In this document: positions 44,826-57,182 of the stretch, in pieces | How the letters are laid out: the number at the start of each line of letters is the position of its first letter | How positions within the stretch are numbered: position 1 is the first letter of the stretch | Source of the DNA: Chloranthus sessilifolius | Taxonomy: Eukaryota > Streptophyta > Magnoliopsida > Chloranthales > Chloranthaceae | Assembly (NCBI GenBank): GCA_021018995.1 | Contig: CM037584.1 | Coordinates: forward strand, 146,585,317 to 146,649,316 | Length of the DNA stretch: 64,000 nt | Reading direction: 5' to 3' | Notes under the pieces: model-generated | Database searches by the model: none | The model's input: only the letters and a program-made list of their open reading frames with translations | Told to the model about the DNA's origin: nothing | Program-made: the position numbers and the translations under genes

Positions 44826-45745
44826 GACCATTGGATAGCCTTGCATGATCATGTAGATCACATGCATGGCATCCGAGGTCACTGGTCCAACATGTATTTA
44901 AAAACTTTCATGTTTTTAAACCAAAAATCCTTTTTATTTAACATAACTCCCAAGAAAATCCAAAAAAAATTCCAAATTTTACTACAAAAATAAAACTACT
45001 AGCGGCAATTTTTTACAATAAAAACTGTCGCTGTTAACAAAAAAACTATTAAAGACTATTAAGACTATTAGCGGCAGTTTTTGGCTGCCGCTAACAGTCT
45101 TATTTTTTGTAGTGTTTTTCTAAGTTTTGACCCATTTGGTCAATCTAGACTATTGGATGGCCTTGCATGATCATGCAGATCACATGCATGGCATCCAATA
45201 CCACTATTATATTATACAATTCTAGAATATTTAAAGTTTTTAAATAAAAATCCCATTCTATTTTTCAAAAACTCAAGAAATCCAAGCCATATTCCAAAAA
45301 TTGATTGGTTTGACCTTTGTGGACCAATCTAGACCATTAGATGGCCTTCCATGATCATGTAAATCACATGCATGACCTTCAACATCCCAGGTCTAACATA
45401 TCATCCAAGAAAATTCAAAAGTTCTAATTAAAAATCCCATTTTATCTTATAAAAACTCAAGAATTCCAAGCCATATTAAAAAATTGCTTGGTTTGACCTC
45501 CATTGGATGACCTTATATGATCATGTAAATCACATGCATGGCCTCCAACATCTCAAGTCTAATATTTCATCCCAGATTTACTCAAAACATTGGATCAAAA
45601 ATAAATTTTCAAGCTAAAAATGCAAGAAAAACTTATAAATTTCTACACTAGAGGGCCTTAGCTTACATGGCCATTCGAGACCATTGGATGACCTTGCATG
45701 ATCATATAGATCACATGCATGGCCTCCAATATTCAGGTATTATAT
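44826..45745. repeat. Degenerate tandem array, five units of about 170-185 bp
   Basis: Each unit holds a version of GACCATTGGATGGCCTTGCA, then TGATCATGTAGATCACATGC and ATGGC. Units begin near 44826, 45148, 45331, 45498 and 45678. The first interval is about 184 bp once the inserted MITE is taken out. Between the shared cores the sequence has diverged. Confidence 0.75.
44980..45114. mobile_element. CACTA-type MITE, 135 bp
   Basis: Terminal inverted repeats of about 28 bp: left TACTACAAAAATAAAACTAC, right (reversed) CACTACAAAAAATAAGACTG, both followed by a GCGGCA motif. Flanked by TTT on both sides (44977-44979 and 45115-45117), the 3-bp duplication of CACTA transposons. GCGGCA-type words recur inside in both orientations. 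Non-autonomous, no coding capacity. It sits within the tandem array. Confidence 0.75.
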
Positions 45746-48700
45746 TGACTATAGTCATCCCCGAATTTCAAAGAAGAAGAATTACCAAAATCTATAAGAG
45801 ACTATGGAAGAAATCCTAGACTAAAAGTTAAAATTCCATAACAAACCATAACCAAAACTTTAACTTGCTAGCTCTCTCCTTGCTTGCTGTTTTAATCCAA
45901 GTTCTATGGCGGAAAGGGCCGGAAAAATATCCAAACAAACTTATGTAAAGCTAGAGAAGAAATGGGATGGATTGGTGGTGGTGGATTGAAGTTTTAATGA
46001 CTAGGATGTAAGGGCAAATTTTTAGAATTCTAGAGCTGTAATGGAGTTCTAATGGAGGTGGAAGAGAGGAAGAAGAAGATGACCGATGGAATGAGAGGCC
46101 CCTCCCTATGGAATTTAAAATTTGCAAGGCTTCGGGGAGACAAGGGGCTGCAATAATGTGCCAAGTGTGGCACACCATTTCTTCCCAAGGAATTCCCTCC
46201 CTTCCCAACACACACTCTCTCTCCTCTAAGATTCCATGCCCCCAAGGAGTGGCCCCCACTTTGGCTCAGCACTCAACCACACATTGAGTCAACTTCTTGT
46301 CTTTAGTGGTCTTCAAGACCCTTAATTCTTGTAAACTTTTAAAGTCTCACAAATCGGTTTGCATGCACATGGGTGCATCTTACACCCTAGATTTCTCCAA
46401 TGTAAATGAGTAGTGTAAGATAGGTCAAATCTTGGTCAAATTAATCAAGGGCTAGGAGTTGCTAGAGATTTGTAAAATTTAAATTTCTATTTACAAAAAT
46501 TAGGAATTTCATTTACTATTGCCCTTGGGCTTTAGTTTAAATTACAAGAATTGCCACTCTCTAATGCAAACCATAAATACACAACTTTATGTGTTAGCTA
46601 TGGACTTCTATTTAATTTATGGGTAAAGGTTTGACTCAACACATCAATAAATCCAATGATAAGTTTCTAAATCTGATCCATTGGTGATGATCCTCTCATC
46701 ATGTAATGACCTTGATTTTTGCAAACATTGAATCATTGACCTTTGATGATATTACGATTGTTTTGATCAATTTGGCTTTGGTCAAACTTTTGACGTCTGT
46801 GACGTGGCCTTTGGCCCACCTATTTTAATTGAGTAAATACACCCAAACACTAATTTGATACCAATTCCAAACTTGACCATTAATTAGAAACTCGAACCCT
46901 TATGTGACGTGTGTGTTGCACACGACTCGAACCCCGAGATCGAACCAAGTTTGAGCCCACCTTTTCAAGCACTATAATTATAACACATGGGCTTATTTAG
47001 TTATTATTAATAAATAATTTAAATGAGAAGAATGGTGTACGTGCACATGATCAAGTCCGATCATGTGCACCCTAGGCACGAACCTAACCCAAGCCAATTC
47101 CAAAACTCGCCAAGGCTCAACTACCTAGGATTCATAAGAATGTGCCATTTGACACACCTAGTCTTCAAACTATTATTTATTGTGTGTGGTTAGATATGGG
47201 TGCAATGACGAGTTAGTATTGGCACCCATCCCATGTTACTAAAATCACAACCATCAACTAGAGTTCAAATTAGGATTTTGTGAATAATTGGTAAGAACCC
47301 AAATGACCTGTGCTCACATTAAATACATGATCCGAACTCGAGGCCGACACGTGTGGCCGTGCCATCTTATTGATCTTATTGATAAACTAGGATGGGCTTG
47401 CACATATATAAGTGGGTTGCGCCCTTGCTCGCACTATTTGTACCACAACCCAAATTGGTCAGACTTATAGTTGAATGCGTTTGGTTCTTGGACCTCAAGG
47501 TCAATATTAGAAAATAAATAAAAGTTATAATAATAATAAATAAATAAAATGAATGAGTAGACAAGTGGCAGGTTGTGGAAGTTATATGTTTACACTTGTG
47601 TGTGGCACAAGGTGTAGGTGCCCAACACACAAGTCAAACTCAACTTTCCTTTAAAAAAAAAGAAAAAAAAAGAAAGGCAATAAACCCAGCAAATAGGGCA
47701 CTTTCCTTCCAAGCTTCCTTATATGACCGAACACACCAATTCGGTTCTCTCTCTCTCAAGATCTCTCTCTCTCTCTCAACGTTAGCCCAAGCTGCCCAAG
47801 CTGCCATTAATCTCCCGTTAACCAAAGCAGCTCTCTCTCTCTTTCTACTTTTTTAAACGCAATATACCCAGCCATCTCTTCTCCTTTTGAACTCCTCTCT
47901 TCTACCCAACCACCTTTTCTTCGAGACTTGAACCCTGAGCCACATTGGACACTCTCATCTCCTCTTTACACCATTAAAACACCACCTTTACACCTCTTAC
48001 ATTGACCCACGCTAACATTCGGTCCCTCACAACCGAGTCATCAAACTCGAGCCCCTACCACTACCACAACGAGTGCAACAATCTCGGTAACTATTAAGGA
48101 ATAGGAATGTCATGACAAGTCAAAACCAGCCCATGTCAACCGCATCAATAATCCATTCCAGACCACCCGATCTCTTGCGAAAATTATAAACGAGATGAAA
48201 AAGTAGGGACAACATTCTTGGAATCTAATCCCGATGGCATTTCCTTCGACGGAAAAATTTATATTACACCAACAAACTTCCCTTGCGACGCTAGGATTCG
48301 AGATAGGGAGAATTTAATTATTCATTTTTACTTTGACTCATTTGATTATTTAGTATGCTCTAACAATAAATTGTGCCTTAAACCCATCATTCCTTAGCCT
48401 CAGACCATTTATTTAATTAGTCATGTTTGAATGTGTCATTGATTGCTAATCTCCACTTTGTAACTTATTTAAATAATTAATTTCATGTATACTAGGATAT
48501 GTATGTTAGTTCCAATTTATGTGATGACTATACTCTTGAAAAAAATAATTGATCTAGCATGAAAATTAGAGGATGATGCTGAAATTTTATTTCAGACCAG
48601 TTTGGGTTTTTCCCTAACTTCACGTAATCGTAGAAATTTTTATAGACCTCCAATGGATGTCCCATCAAATGAGTGATGTAGAGGGCAATGCCCTCTACCA

Positions 48701-49813
48701 AAACTATTCGAATATCTGAGAGTAAATCAGTGTCTAGTCACTTTGAATATCGGCCCCAAGAAGCCTACTTTAAAATCTGCATAACAAATTCCTGCATTTG
48801 ATTTCTGAAGTGTTCTGTAAATTCACGTTTGACCTTTGATCAAACACTCATATGACTAGAATCACGAAAATTTTTGTATGATCACCCCTCCCAACTTTTT
48901 ATGATCTTCACATCTGACGGTTAGAATTCTCTGGTTCTAACATGAATTGTAAAAGTTAATTTTTGACTAATTAGGTCCTAATTCGATCGGATTGCATCAT
49001 AACTGCAAAATTATTTTGTACATGTAAGTCCTATTTTTGTGGTCATGAATGATGAAAGATTTGGTTTATTCTTATTATACTATATGTATCTACATGATTA
49101 TCAAACATAAAGGGTGCGTCATAAAATAAGAAACAGACATGACACGAATTCACAACATGGATATAAATAGACACAGATTTAAAGGTCATTTAAGACATGG
49201 ATATAAATAGACATGACACAAATTTACGGTAAAGAAAGTCAAAGATTATAAGTATATGTATGCTAAAAATTCAAGCGATCATTTTGCATGTATGATTTTC
49301 GATTTAAAATAAGATCTCATCATGTCATGTCAAGATACAGACCAAGCACGAGCCACCTCGATGAGTAGGGGTTACGGCTAATCATGAATATTGTCCATGG
49401 GCGACGATGGATGGGATCCCTATCGATATAAATATTACTTTAGTTTTGGCATCTAGTATGTGCGAAAATTACTTTAAATTAGTAATTAAGTCATGCAGGA
49501 ACTACAAGACATGTGTCATTGTGGTTAGTCTAATTCTCACAGGTATATTTTATGAAATACAAAAGTACTTAAATTTTGTAATAAATAAATTTTGTGTAGA
49601 ATTTTAGACACAACCCTTGAAAATCTCAATCTCATAATCATAAATTTTGCTAGTTTTCCCATGTCTTATGATATATATATCTCTAAATTATTGTCACATT
49701 AATTCTATAGATTTTGTGCATGCTGGTTAATTAAATGTTTCAAGTCATTGAGGGTAATTAACTCCTTACTATGCACCGTCGAAATTTTTTCTTACCCGAC
49801 ACAATGTGTCGCA

Positions 49814-49909
49814 GGTATAGACGTTGACAAAAATCTTAAATTGGAAGAGGATTATGATCCCGTGTCTAAAGACGAGGAAGATCTTCCACCTGAAGAATTT
49901 TATCCGTAG
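49814..49909 (+). other. Short acidic reading frame in the right flank
   Basis: After TCGCAGGTATAG the plus strand reads 31 codons with LEEDYDPVSKDEEDLPPEEF near the end. It has the same layout and ending style as the frame in the chromovirus LTR, which marks the surrounding DNA as LTR-like. Confidence 0.5.
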
Positions 49910-50111
49910 TGAGAATTCTTTGATTAAGACTTGATAACATTTAATAAATTTTCTTTAGAATATTTAATTATTGCTTTTCGCATATATTGATGTAAGTACC
50001 ACTATTTGTATGGCGTACGACCGTCATTGGTGGTACATGTGGATTACTATTTTCATTTATGGATGTTAAAATTTTTTGTTTTAGTTTAATAAGTAATTCA
50101 ATTAATGTTTG

Positions 50112-50872
50112 TGTGATGACCCGATTATCCCTACACGGATTTCGAGAAAAATCAAACCGTCTGGTGTTCGAAATTTAGAACAAATTATTTTTTTTTTCTA
50201 TACCGATGACCAAAAATCAGAGTAATTTGTGCATGCGAAAATCAAAGATCAAATTAGATATCATGTGCATATAAACTATGGCATTAACTGAGAGAGATTC
50301 CAATGGCTATACAGAACATAAACCAAAACTAAAGACTGCCGGTGACGATCGACCATCACCGAAATAGTGGTTTAATTATACATTGTCTAAAGTGTGCCAA
50401 ATCCAACTAAATCCAAACACATAAGGTCTAACATATACCAAGTCCAAATCCAGCAATCCATGGATCGGAGTTCACAGGCGGAAGTTCTTCTGCTACTTCT
50501 TGCGCATAAGCATGATTGATCTCAAGTTCAGTGACCTGACTAATGTCTGCACCTGTGACATAAATGTCAGGATGAGCTAACAGTCTAAGCTTAGTAGATA
50601 AAAGATCAATACACTTTTTCATCTTATCAATCCATACATAGATCCAATGATCATCACAAATAGCATTTTCAAATCAAAGCCAGAAAGCTATTTTAAAAGG
50701 GCATTAACATATCGAAAGCTCAGATGAAATTTCGAACATTTTCAAGGCATTTTCATATCAGGCAAAATGACTAATTTTGACGGCACTTTCGTAACAGAAA
50801 CTGTGCAACTGTGGGATTTTTTGACAATCCCGTCACGGTGATGCGCTCGCTAACAAAAATATTGAGTCGCCA
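50112..50872 (-). repeat. LTR-like fragment, antisense, chromovirus-style
   Basis: Starts TGTGATGACCCG, the kind of end seen in antisense chromovirus LTRs (compare TGTGACAGCCC at 1322). At 50428-50553 on the minus strand it has an acidic short frame after CACAGGT, as in the chromovirus LTRs. No target duplication or partner LTR was found in the window. Confidence 0.45.
50428..50553 (-). other. Short acidic reading frame in the LTR-like fragment
   Basis: After TCACAGGTGCAGAC the minus strand reads an acidic peptide with YAQEVAEELPPVNSD. Same CACAGGT junction and LPP ending as the other two. Confidence 0.45.
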
Positions 50873-51524
50873 GCCAGAGCTTTTGGTGTCCTGGAAAACC
50901 TAGATAATTTTTATAAGTACCAAAGTGCTACAAATATGACTTTAAATCCGATCCACACCAAAGGTTCTTGGGTAGAGGTTTCGGTTATTGATTGGGAAGG
51001 TGTTAGACACCCAATCAACTCGCTTAATACGGTTTCTAGTTATGGCCAAAACAAAAATGATATAAAGGAAAAGAAAATGGCTCCTCTTGCCCAAAGGGGC
51101 TTAGAATCCTATTTGTGCCCCTCCGTTCCTACCAAAAATTTGGCGGCGTAACGACACAAATAGGAGGATGGAGGAATAATCGAGAAGGTAGAGAAATAGA
51201 GGGGAGGGTCGGAGCTCTCAGGCCCTTGTTGCACCGTTGGGGAGCCTTGCATTGGCTTGCTTTGATGAACTTTTAAAGGCTTGAATGGTGGAAAAAGGGG
51301 TTGTAACCTCTAAGGCTTGCTAGCTAAGAGATAGAGAGGAAAGGTAAATGGATAGCACACACCTAACCTAGAGGCTTTTTATGAAAGGAAAGGCTTGGAA
51401 GGAGGTTTATCAATTCTGGAATTTGTATGAGTAATGGTGCACCAAAGGGAGAAATATCTTCTCACTTTAAGCTCTTTCTCTCTTAGGTAATTTTCTCAAC
51501 CTTTAACCCAAGGGGAGGGGGGCT

Positions 51525-51534
51525 CTATTTATAG
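51525..51534 (-). promoter_or_regulatory. TATA box in the LTR of element C
   Basis: CTATAAATAG in sense, followed by a CCCCTCCCC run. The palindromes lie about 280-410 bp upstream. Confidence 0.65.
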
Positions 51535-51798
51535 GAAAAGGGTAGGTTAGGAGGTTTCTTAGGTGCTAATTGTGATTAGTAATTAGGTAATCTCTAATCT
51601 AAGGTCTTCTAGGATTTTGAGAGCTTAGAGATGTGTGGGAATGGTTTTAATGGTGGATGATAGGTTAGAATTTCAAATCACTTAAGGGTTCCAAATAGGC
51701 ATTAAAAGGGTGCAATAGAACTAACAAAACACCCCCCAAAGATCAAGATGGTCAATAAGTAAAACCCTAATCTCGATTTTCGAAGAAAAATCCACAGG

Positions 51799-51851
51799 TA
51801 CTGTTCATATGCCTGGCGCAACTAATAGTTGTGCCAAGCATATGTACAGTA
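51799..51851. repeat. 53-bp near-perfect inverted repeat in the LTR of C
   Basis: TACTGTTCATATGC and TGGCGCAACTA on the left face TAGTTGTGCCA and GCATATGTACAGTA on the right. About 23 of 26 bases pair. It is an extended version of the palindrome motif also present at 51912-51934. Confidence 0.85.
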
Positions 51852-51911
51852 ATATAGTGATTCACAATGGTTTTGGGAGGTTGCAAGCCCGCGGGGGGAC
51901 CCACTTAAGCT

Positions 51912-51934
51912 TGGCGCAACTATTAGTTGCGCCA
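51912..51934. repeat. TGGCGCAACTA / TAGTTGCGCCA palindrome
   Basis: Perfect 23-bp palindrome around one central base, 98 bp from the related copy at 51814. TT and AA extend it on both sides. Confidence 0.9.
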
Positions 51935-52318
51935 AGCCAAAATCTTGTAAAATCACACGATTTTCAAATAGCCATAACGTTTGCTATATAACTCCGATTG
52001 AGGTGATTCTTAACTCGTTGGAAAGCTAGGGAAGTCCTCTTTCCAATAATATATGACTTAATAGTAGTATAAGACTTTAGCTATTCTTTGTGCACCACTC
52101 TTTATCCATTGCCCCGAAAGGTTAGGTTTAAGGTTCAGAATGGGTTCTAAGGGTTGGGATTGATTTCTAAAGGTTTAGAATAAATTCCAAGGAGTTTGGG
52201 GTGATCTCTAAGGGTTTGAGAAGGTATCTAAGGGTACCATACATGTCATCAAAAGCTCAAAGGCGCGCCTCTCTCGAAATGTATTTTGATCGGGCCTTGG
52301 GCTAAATGTGGGTGTCTA

Positions 52319-55300
52319 CAGATGTCCGTCTTTGGTATTCGATCACTAATGATCGAATGTCAAAGAAAAGAGACATCTGAAGAGGCCCAAGGCATTATTG
52401 ATGGGTCCGCTGCATTCAGAACAAACTTTAAATATCATACGGGTAACATGATGAGAAAACGAAAGCCCTGTATACCAGGCTAAACATTCGTTTCTCAAGG
52501 TAATCGACCCCCAAGCACTTAGCGACATTACTGGGCATAACCGAGGTGGGATGAGTTGCGAATGCCCTATAGTCAGGAAAAACATTCGCCTCTCAGGATG
52601 ATTTTGAAGGTATTTAATATTCGAGATTCGTTCAAAATACAATAGCTTCGCAAGTAAGAGGGGTGATCGACCCACACTTAAAGATAGGCGCTAAGCAAAA
52701 CTATACAAGGCTCCACAATTTGCGTCCAATCCTATGTGGCATTTGATTGCCCCATTTGACTGGTCACAGGTGCCCTTGCCTAAAGCAGGGTTTGAGGTCT
52801 TTGGGCGAACCCTTCGATCCCGAAGTTTATTTAGCATGACTACCCGAGCAGAGCGAATAGAGGTCACAACGCTTTTTAGGGAGTGCGTGCCATTTTCAAA
52901 AAATGTGCCCCAGACCCACATGACCTAGAGCATCCAACTTAAAATAATCCTAAGCAGATCTAACCATACATTGGGTATCTCCCAAAAGGGACACCCTCCT
53001 GGTCTCTGTCAATAATAATCATACACCCATTAGGGGCGATAAGTAACAAAGGCGATGGAAGCCCCAACCCGGGCCTGCCCAGGTATAATATACAGGAACA
53101 AACAACCATCATACGGATACCCAGACACATGACGTATACTTTACAAGGATACCACTGCCAATACAGATTTTAAGCCTGTAGAAAATAAAGGGAAAATGAA
53201 TCCTTCCGGATGCATGGTTGCACATAGTTTGATTGATGTGTAATCTCATTCTTAACAGGTTGGTTTCAACCAACGATTGACCTTTCTCAACGGAGTTACC
53301 CGAACCTCAAACCTCATAGGGCGTGCGCCCAGACTACGCGGACCACGAGTCCACCTCTGAAATGTTCGTGACAAATCTGAAGCTTAGACTCTCATGTTCA
53401 TATGAATTAAAGACAGAGTGCTTAGCTCAAAGATTTAACAGTGGAATCATCTTGATCGAAACATTGACTATTTGACCGATATTGACTCCGTTGCTCCTAC
53501 TTTGAAATAGGATCCATGGATCCAAGGTGAACCTCAAACCTAAGATATTAGTTTTGCACAGCTGCGTTGCCGATAAAATATCAACATTTTACCGCATTGA
53601 AGACACGTATGTGCATAGCTGTGCGTTACAAAAAGTTCAAATGAAAAAAACACAGATTTATTTCTTTCTTTTTTAAACTGATTTTCTCTTCTTCTTTTTT
53701 AATAGACCTGACGTCAGTGGTGAGATGCTTCATCTGATTTGTCCATCGCTGAGAAGTCGCCCGCTTCGAGGCTTTGGACCGTGTGATATTCCTGCACATT
53801 CTTGAGAAAACGTCAGTCCCTTTTTTATTTATATAAGTAACAAATGCATCCTAATTAACAAAAGGAGAAACAAACTTTTACCTATATATATATATATATT
53901 TTTATTTTCAAGATTTATATATATTTTTTGGATTTTTATTTTCAAAGATTTTTTTGTTCTTTTGCTTTATTTTTGACATGGAAGTACGATGTTGTAACTA
54001 TGTACATGAGAAAGAGTAGAATTTTTTAGATTTTTATTTTTCAGAGATTTTTTATTCTTTTTCTTCATTTTTGACATGGAAGTACGATGTTGTAACTATG
54101 TACATGAGAAAGAGTAGAATTTTTTGGATTTTTATTTTTCAGAGATTTTTTGTTCTTTTTCTTCATTTTTGAGATGGAAGTAAGATGTTGTAACTATGTA
54201 TATGAGAAAGAGCATAAATATATACATACATTTTTTGTATGTGGATTTTTTTTTGTTCTTTTTTTGGCTTTTTTTTTTTTTTTTTTTTATGATGCCTTAT
54301 CAGTGAGGTGAAGTCACAGGTCCCATTTTGAGCATAGCTAAACCGTTTCATATGGTCTGGCCTGAGTGAGTTTCAGCAGTTTCACCAAGGTCAGAATGTT
54401 AATCCCTTTGGATTGAGTCAAACCTTTCTCTTTACCTTGAGTCATATGTTTGACAAAGCAGTTTCACAAAGACAATTCTGGTCGGGACCCGTCTTGAACT
54501 AACATGAGTGGCCCAGTCGAAAAATGGGCAACAAGGAGAGTAACAAAAAGGTTCCTCAAACATCAATCAATCATTTCAAACCTTTCTTCTTTTAATTTTT
54601 TTTATTTTTTTTATTTATCTCCTTTTTTACCCATGGCATCCTTTCGAAATTTCACCACGTCCATGGGCTTAGCTCTCTTACCCCAAGCGCCCTTTAGAGT
54701 TTTCACTTGGTCCGCACAAACTCGTTGTTTTTACCCATAGCACCCTTTTGGGGTTTCACTACGTCCATCTTGCTTTGAGCTTGTATTTTTATTTTATTTT
54801 TTTCCTTTTACATTATTTTTTTTTTCAAAAGTCACGACATAGACGTCAATTCCGTCATAGCCAGCTAGACGGGGTTCTGGTGTCGTCTCATAATTCGGCT
54901 CGTGTTGACTTAACAGATACTATGACTGCTTATGAACCTACAAAGAGGGCTTTCTTCAGGGTGTAGCTTGGCCATTGGTTAGGTTAGGATTTGAAGGTAT
55001 GCGGGGCTAAATAGGGTTTTCTTGATATGGCTTCAGTTTTTCTCAACATACTTTCTTCCTTGGGGGATTTTACTATACATGCCCCATGATTCTTTTTTTT
55101 TTTTTTTCTTTATCTTATTTCAGGCAATCACTTCTTGAGGTTTTGCTTTTCCGATTTTTTAGATTTTGATGGTAATTTTACTTCCACTCTTTTTTTATAT
55201 ATGTACACACTTTTTCTTTTCCAGGGAAGTGGTTCACTGAAAGAAAGGCCTGGGCTCAAAATGGGGTAGTAAAGGATATCATCTATTTTTTTTAGGGTTG

Positions 55301-55512
55301 CTTTTTGTCTACTGTGCTTGGAATGATGGCCTCTTTTGGGTGATTCTTAAGCAATCACGTATCTGTTTCACCAATACTTACCTTATTGCGATAGACTAAG
55401 CCTAGAACTGTCGGACGTATCCAGCATTGATGGGCTCAGGAAAATGATCTTCGTCCATAGTGGTGAGGCAGATGGCTTATCCCGGTAGCACCTCTCGAAT
55501 GACGTAAGGTCC
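52319..55512 (-). other. 3' non-coding region of element C
   Basis: No gene. Sense sequence CAAAGACGGACATC just before the LTR is the candidate polypurine tract. T-rich low-complexity tracts occur at 53820-54300 and 54590-54830, with a three-copy 98-bp repeat at 53925-54218. Small open frames here are low-complexity. Confidence 0.65.
53925..54218. repeat. Three tandem 98-bp units
   Basis: Units start near 53925, 54023 and 54121. Each contains GACATGGAAGTACGATGTTG and TATGTACATGAGAAAGAG, or close variants, in a T-rich context. Confidence 0.9.
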
Positions 55513-56469
55513 TTACCAGTTCAGCTTGAACTTTCCTCTCGGATCGGCATGGAGGGATGGGAAGATCTTCTTCAACACAATGTCTCCTATCTTTAGATCT
55601 CGACCGTGGACACATTTATTGTAAGCACGTGCGATTCGCCCCTGATAAACTTGAGTATGACACAAGGCTAGGAGTCTCTTCTCGTTCAATAAGTTCAATT
55701 GTTCAAAGCAAGATCTTTCTTGCTCTGCTTTGGGTAAGCTTGATTCTATGAGGATTCGGAGAGAGGGTAGTTTAATCTCTATCGATAGGATGGCCTCGGT
55801 TCCATACACAAGGGAGAATGGTGTTGCCCCTGTAGCGGTACGGATAGATGTTCTATAGGCCCACAAAGAAAACGATAGCATTTCACTCCAATCTCGATAA
55901 GTGACGACCATCTTCTCAAGGATGCGGACGATCGTCTTGTTCGCAGCTTCCACGGCTCCATTTGTTTGAGGCCAATAAGGTGACGAGCGATGGTGCTTGA
56001 TCTTGTACTGCTCGCAGAAGGCTTGGATGCGCTTATTCGCAAAGTTGGTGCCATTGTCCGTGATGATATCCTTGGGCACTCCGAATCGACACACAATATT
56101 ATTTTTGAGAAACCTCTCAGCGTGACTGGCTGTGATGTTGGCATATGACGCCACTTCTACCCACTTAGTGAAGTATTCAATGGCGACGAGGATGAATCGA
56201 TGTCCGTTTGATGCTTTTGGATTAATCATTCCGACGATGTCAAGGCCCCAGGTAGCAAATGGCCAAGGAGTGGTCATGCAGTGTAGATCGATAGCAAGAG
56301 CATGTATCAGACTGGAGTGTTCCTGACACTTGTAGCATTTCTGAATATGTCTGCAGCAATTCGATTCCATGGTGGTCCAAAAGTATCCCTGCCGTAGAAT
56401 TTTTTAGCAAGCATGTGACCGCTGACGTGGGCACCACATACTCTCTCATGGATCTCTCTCATGATATTG
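55513..56469 (-). pseudogene. Integrase region of element C
   Basis: Zinc-binding end (CYKCQEHSSLIH), catalytic core (TWGLDIVGMINPKASNGHRF, GVPKDIITDNGTNFANKRIQ, YWPQTNGAVEAANKTIVRIL) and C-terminal part (NKCVHGRDLKIGDIVLKKI). The wording is typical of Tat-lineage integrases. No chromodomain. Mostly one open stretch. Confidence 0.88.
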
Positions 56470-56520
56470 ATTACTTCACTTTCTGTAAGGCACCTGAGAA
56501 AGATGTTGTTGTACGATTGC

Positions 56521-57120
56521 TTGTAAAGGCATTCCCCACAAATGACGTAGCCTGCTGCTAGAAGTTGAATGGTTCGTCGATCCGTCTTGGATGTACCCTC
56601 AGGAAAAGTTAATGTCTCGAGAAAATTCTTGATATCTAAGAACCAAGGTGGCTCATCATCAGGCTTTGTAGGTCCCTCAATCTATAGGCAGAAGGTCGGC
56701 TCATTTCTCTGTTCGATCATGATCGACTTCATCTCAACTCCATACGAGATTTCTACCATTGACGCCAAAGTTGCTAATGCATTAGTGAAGCGATTCCTTA
56801 TCCATGGGACATAGGAGAAAGTGACATCCTCGAAGCAAGCTATCAGATCCTCAAGGTGCTCATGGTAGGAGATTAGTTTCTCATCTTTCATCTTCTAGTC
56901 ACCGTTCGTCTGGCATATGATTAACTGCGAATCGCCAAACACTCGAAGGTGAGTTACATTCAGATAAAGAGCCGCCTGCAGACCAGCAACACAAGCTTCA
57001 TATTCGACCCTGTTGTTTATGCAGGGAAAGTTGAGCTTGATAGAAACTGGTACGTGTGATCCTTTTGGCGAGATTAGGATAGCGCCAACTCCCTAACCTT
57101 CGTAATTTGATTCCCCATCA
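56521..57120 (-). pseudogene. Second (archaeal-type) RNase H region of element C
   Basis: Between RNase H and integrase lies a region with LISYHEHLEDLIACFEDVTF and YVPWIRNRFTNALATLAS, matching the extra RNase H that Tat-lineage elements carry. It is the main lineage marker here. Degraded. Confidence 0.75.
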
Positions 57121-57182
57121 AAGTATATTACCCATGATTCTTTTGCTTCTGCTATATCGTCTTCTATCATGAATAAGATATC

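Larger units (their letters stand above)
44012..50111. other. Right flank without host gene; LTR-like and repeat DNA
   Basis: AT-rich, no convincing host gene. 44826-45745 is a tandem array and 44980-45114 a MITE. Around 47390-47850 a TATATAAG-like box is followed by CT-rich tracts, as in the R region of plant LTRs. 48000-50100 looks like the rest of an LTR in plus orientation, because it holds a short acidic frame (49814-49909) of the kind seen in the chromovirus LTRs. I could not define its ends. Short open frames at 45951-46272 and 47575-47856 are low-complexity or unsupported. Confidence 0.5.
50874..52318 (-). repeat. 3' LTR of element C
   Basis: In sense it starts TGTAGACACCCACATTTAGC, typical of Tat-lineage LTRs, and contains two large palindromes (51814 and 51912), a TATA box (51525-51534) and U5 text shared with 63891-64000. 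At its left edge the sense sequence runs into TGGCGACTC. Confidence 0.72.

Noticed and set aside
45951-46272. Two overlapping minus-strand ORFs of 80-102 codons
   Set aside because: Composition reflects GAAGAAG repeats; no homology I recognise and no supporting gene structure.
47575-47856. ORF of 93 codons in the right flank
   Set aside because: It is built on A-rich and CT-repeat sequence with no domain, and lies in an LTR-like transcript start region.
54504-54966. Hydrophobic small ORFs in the 3' region of C
   Set aside because: T-rich low complexity in a non-coding stretch of the element.
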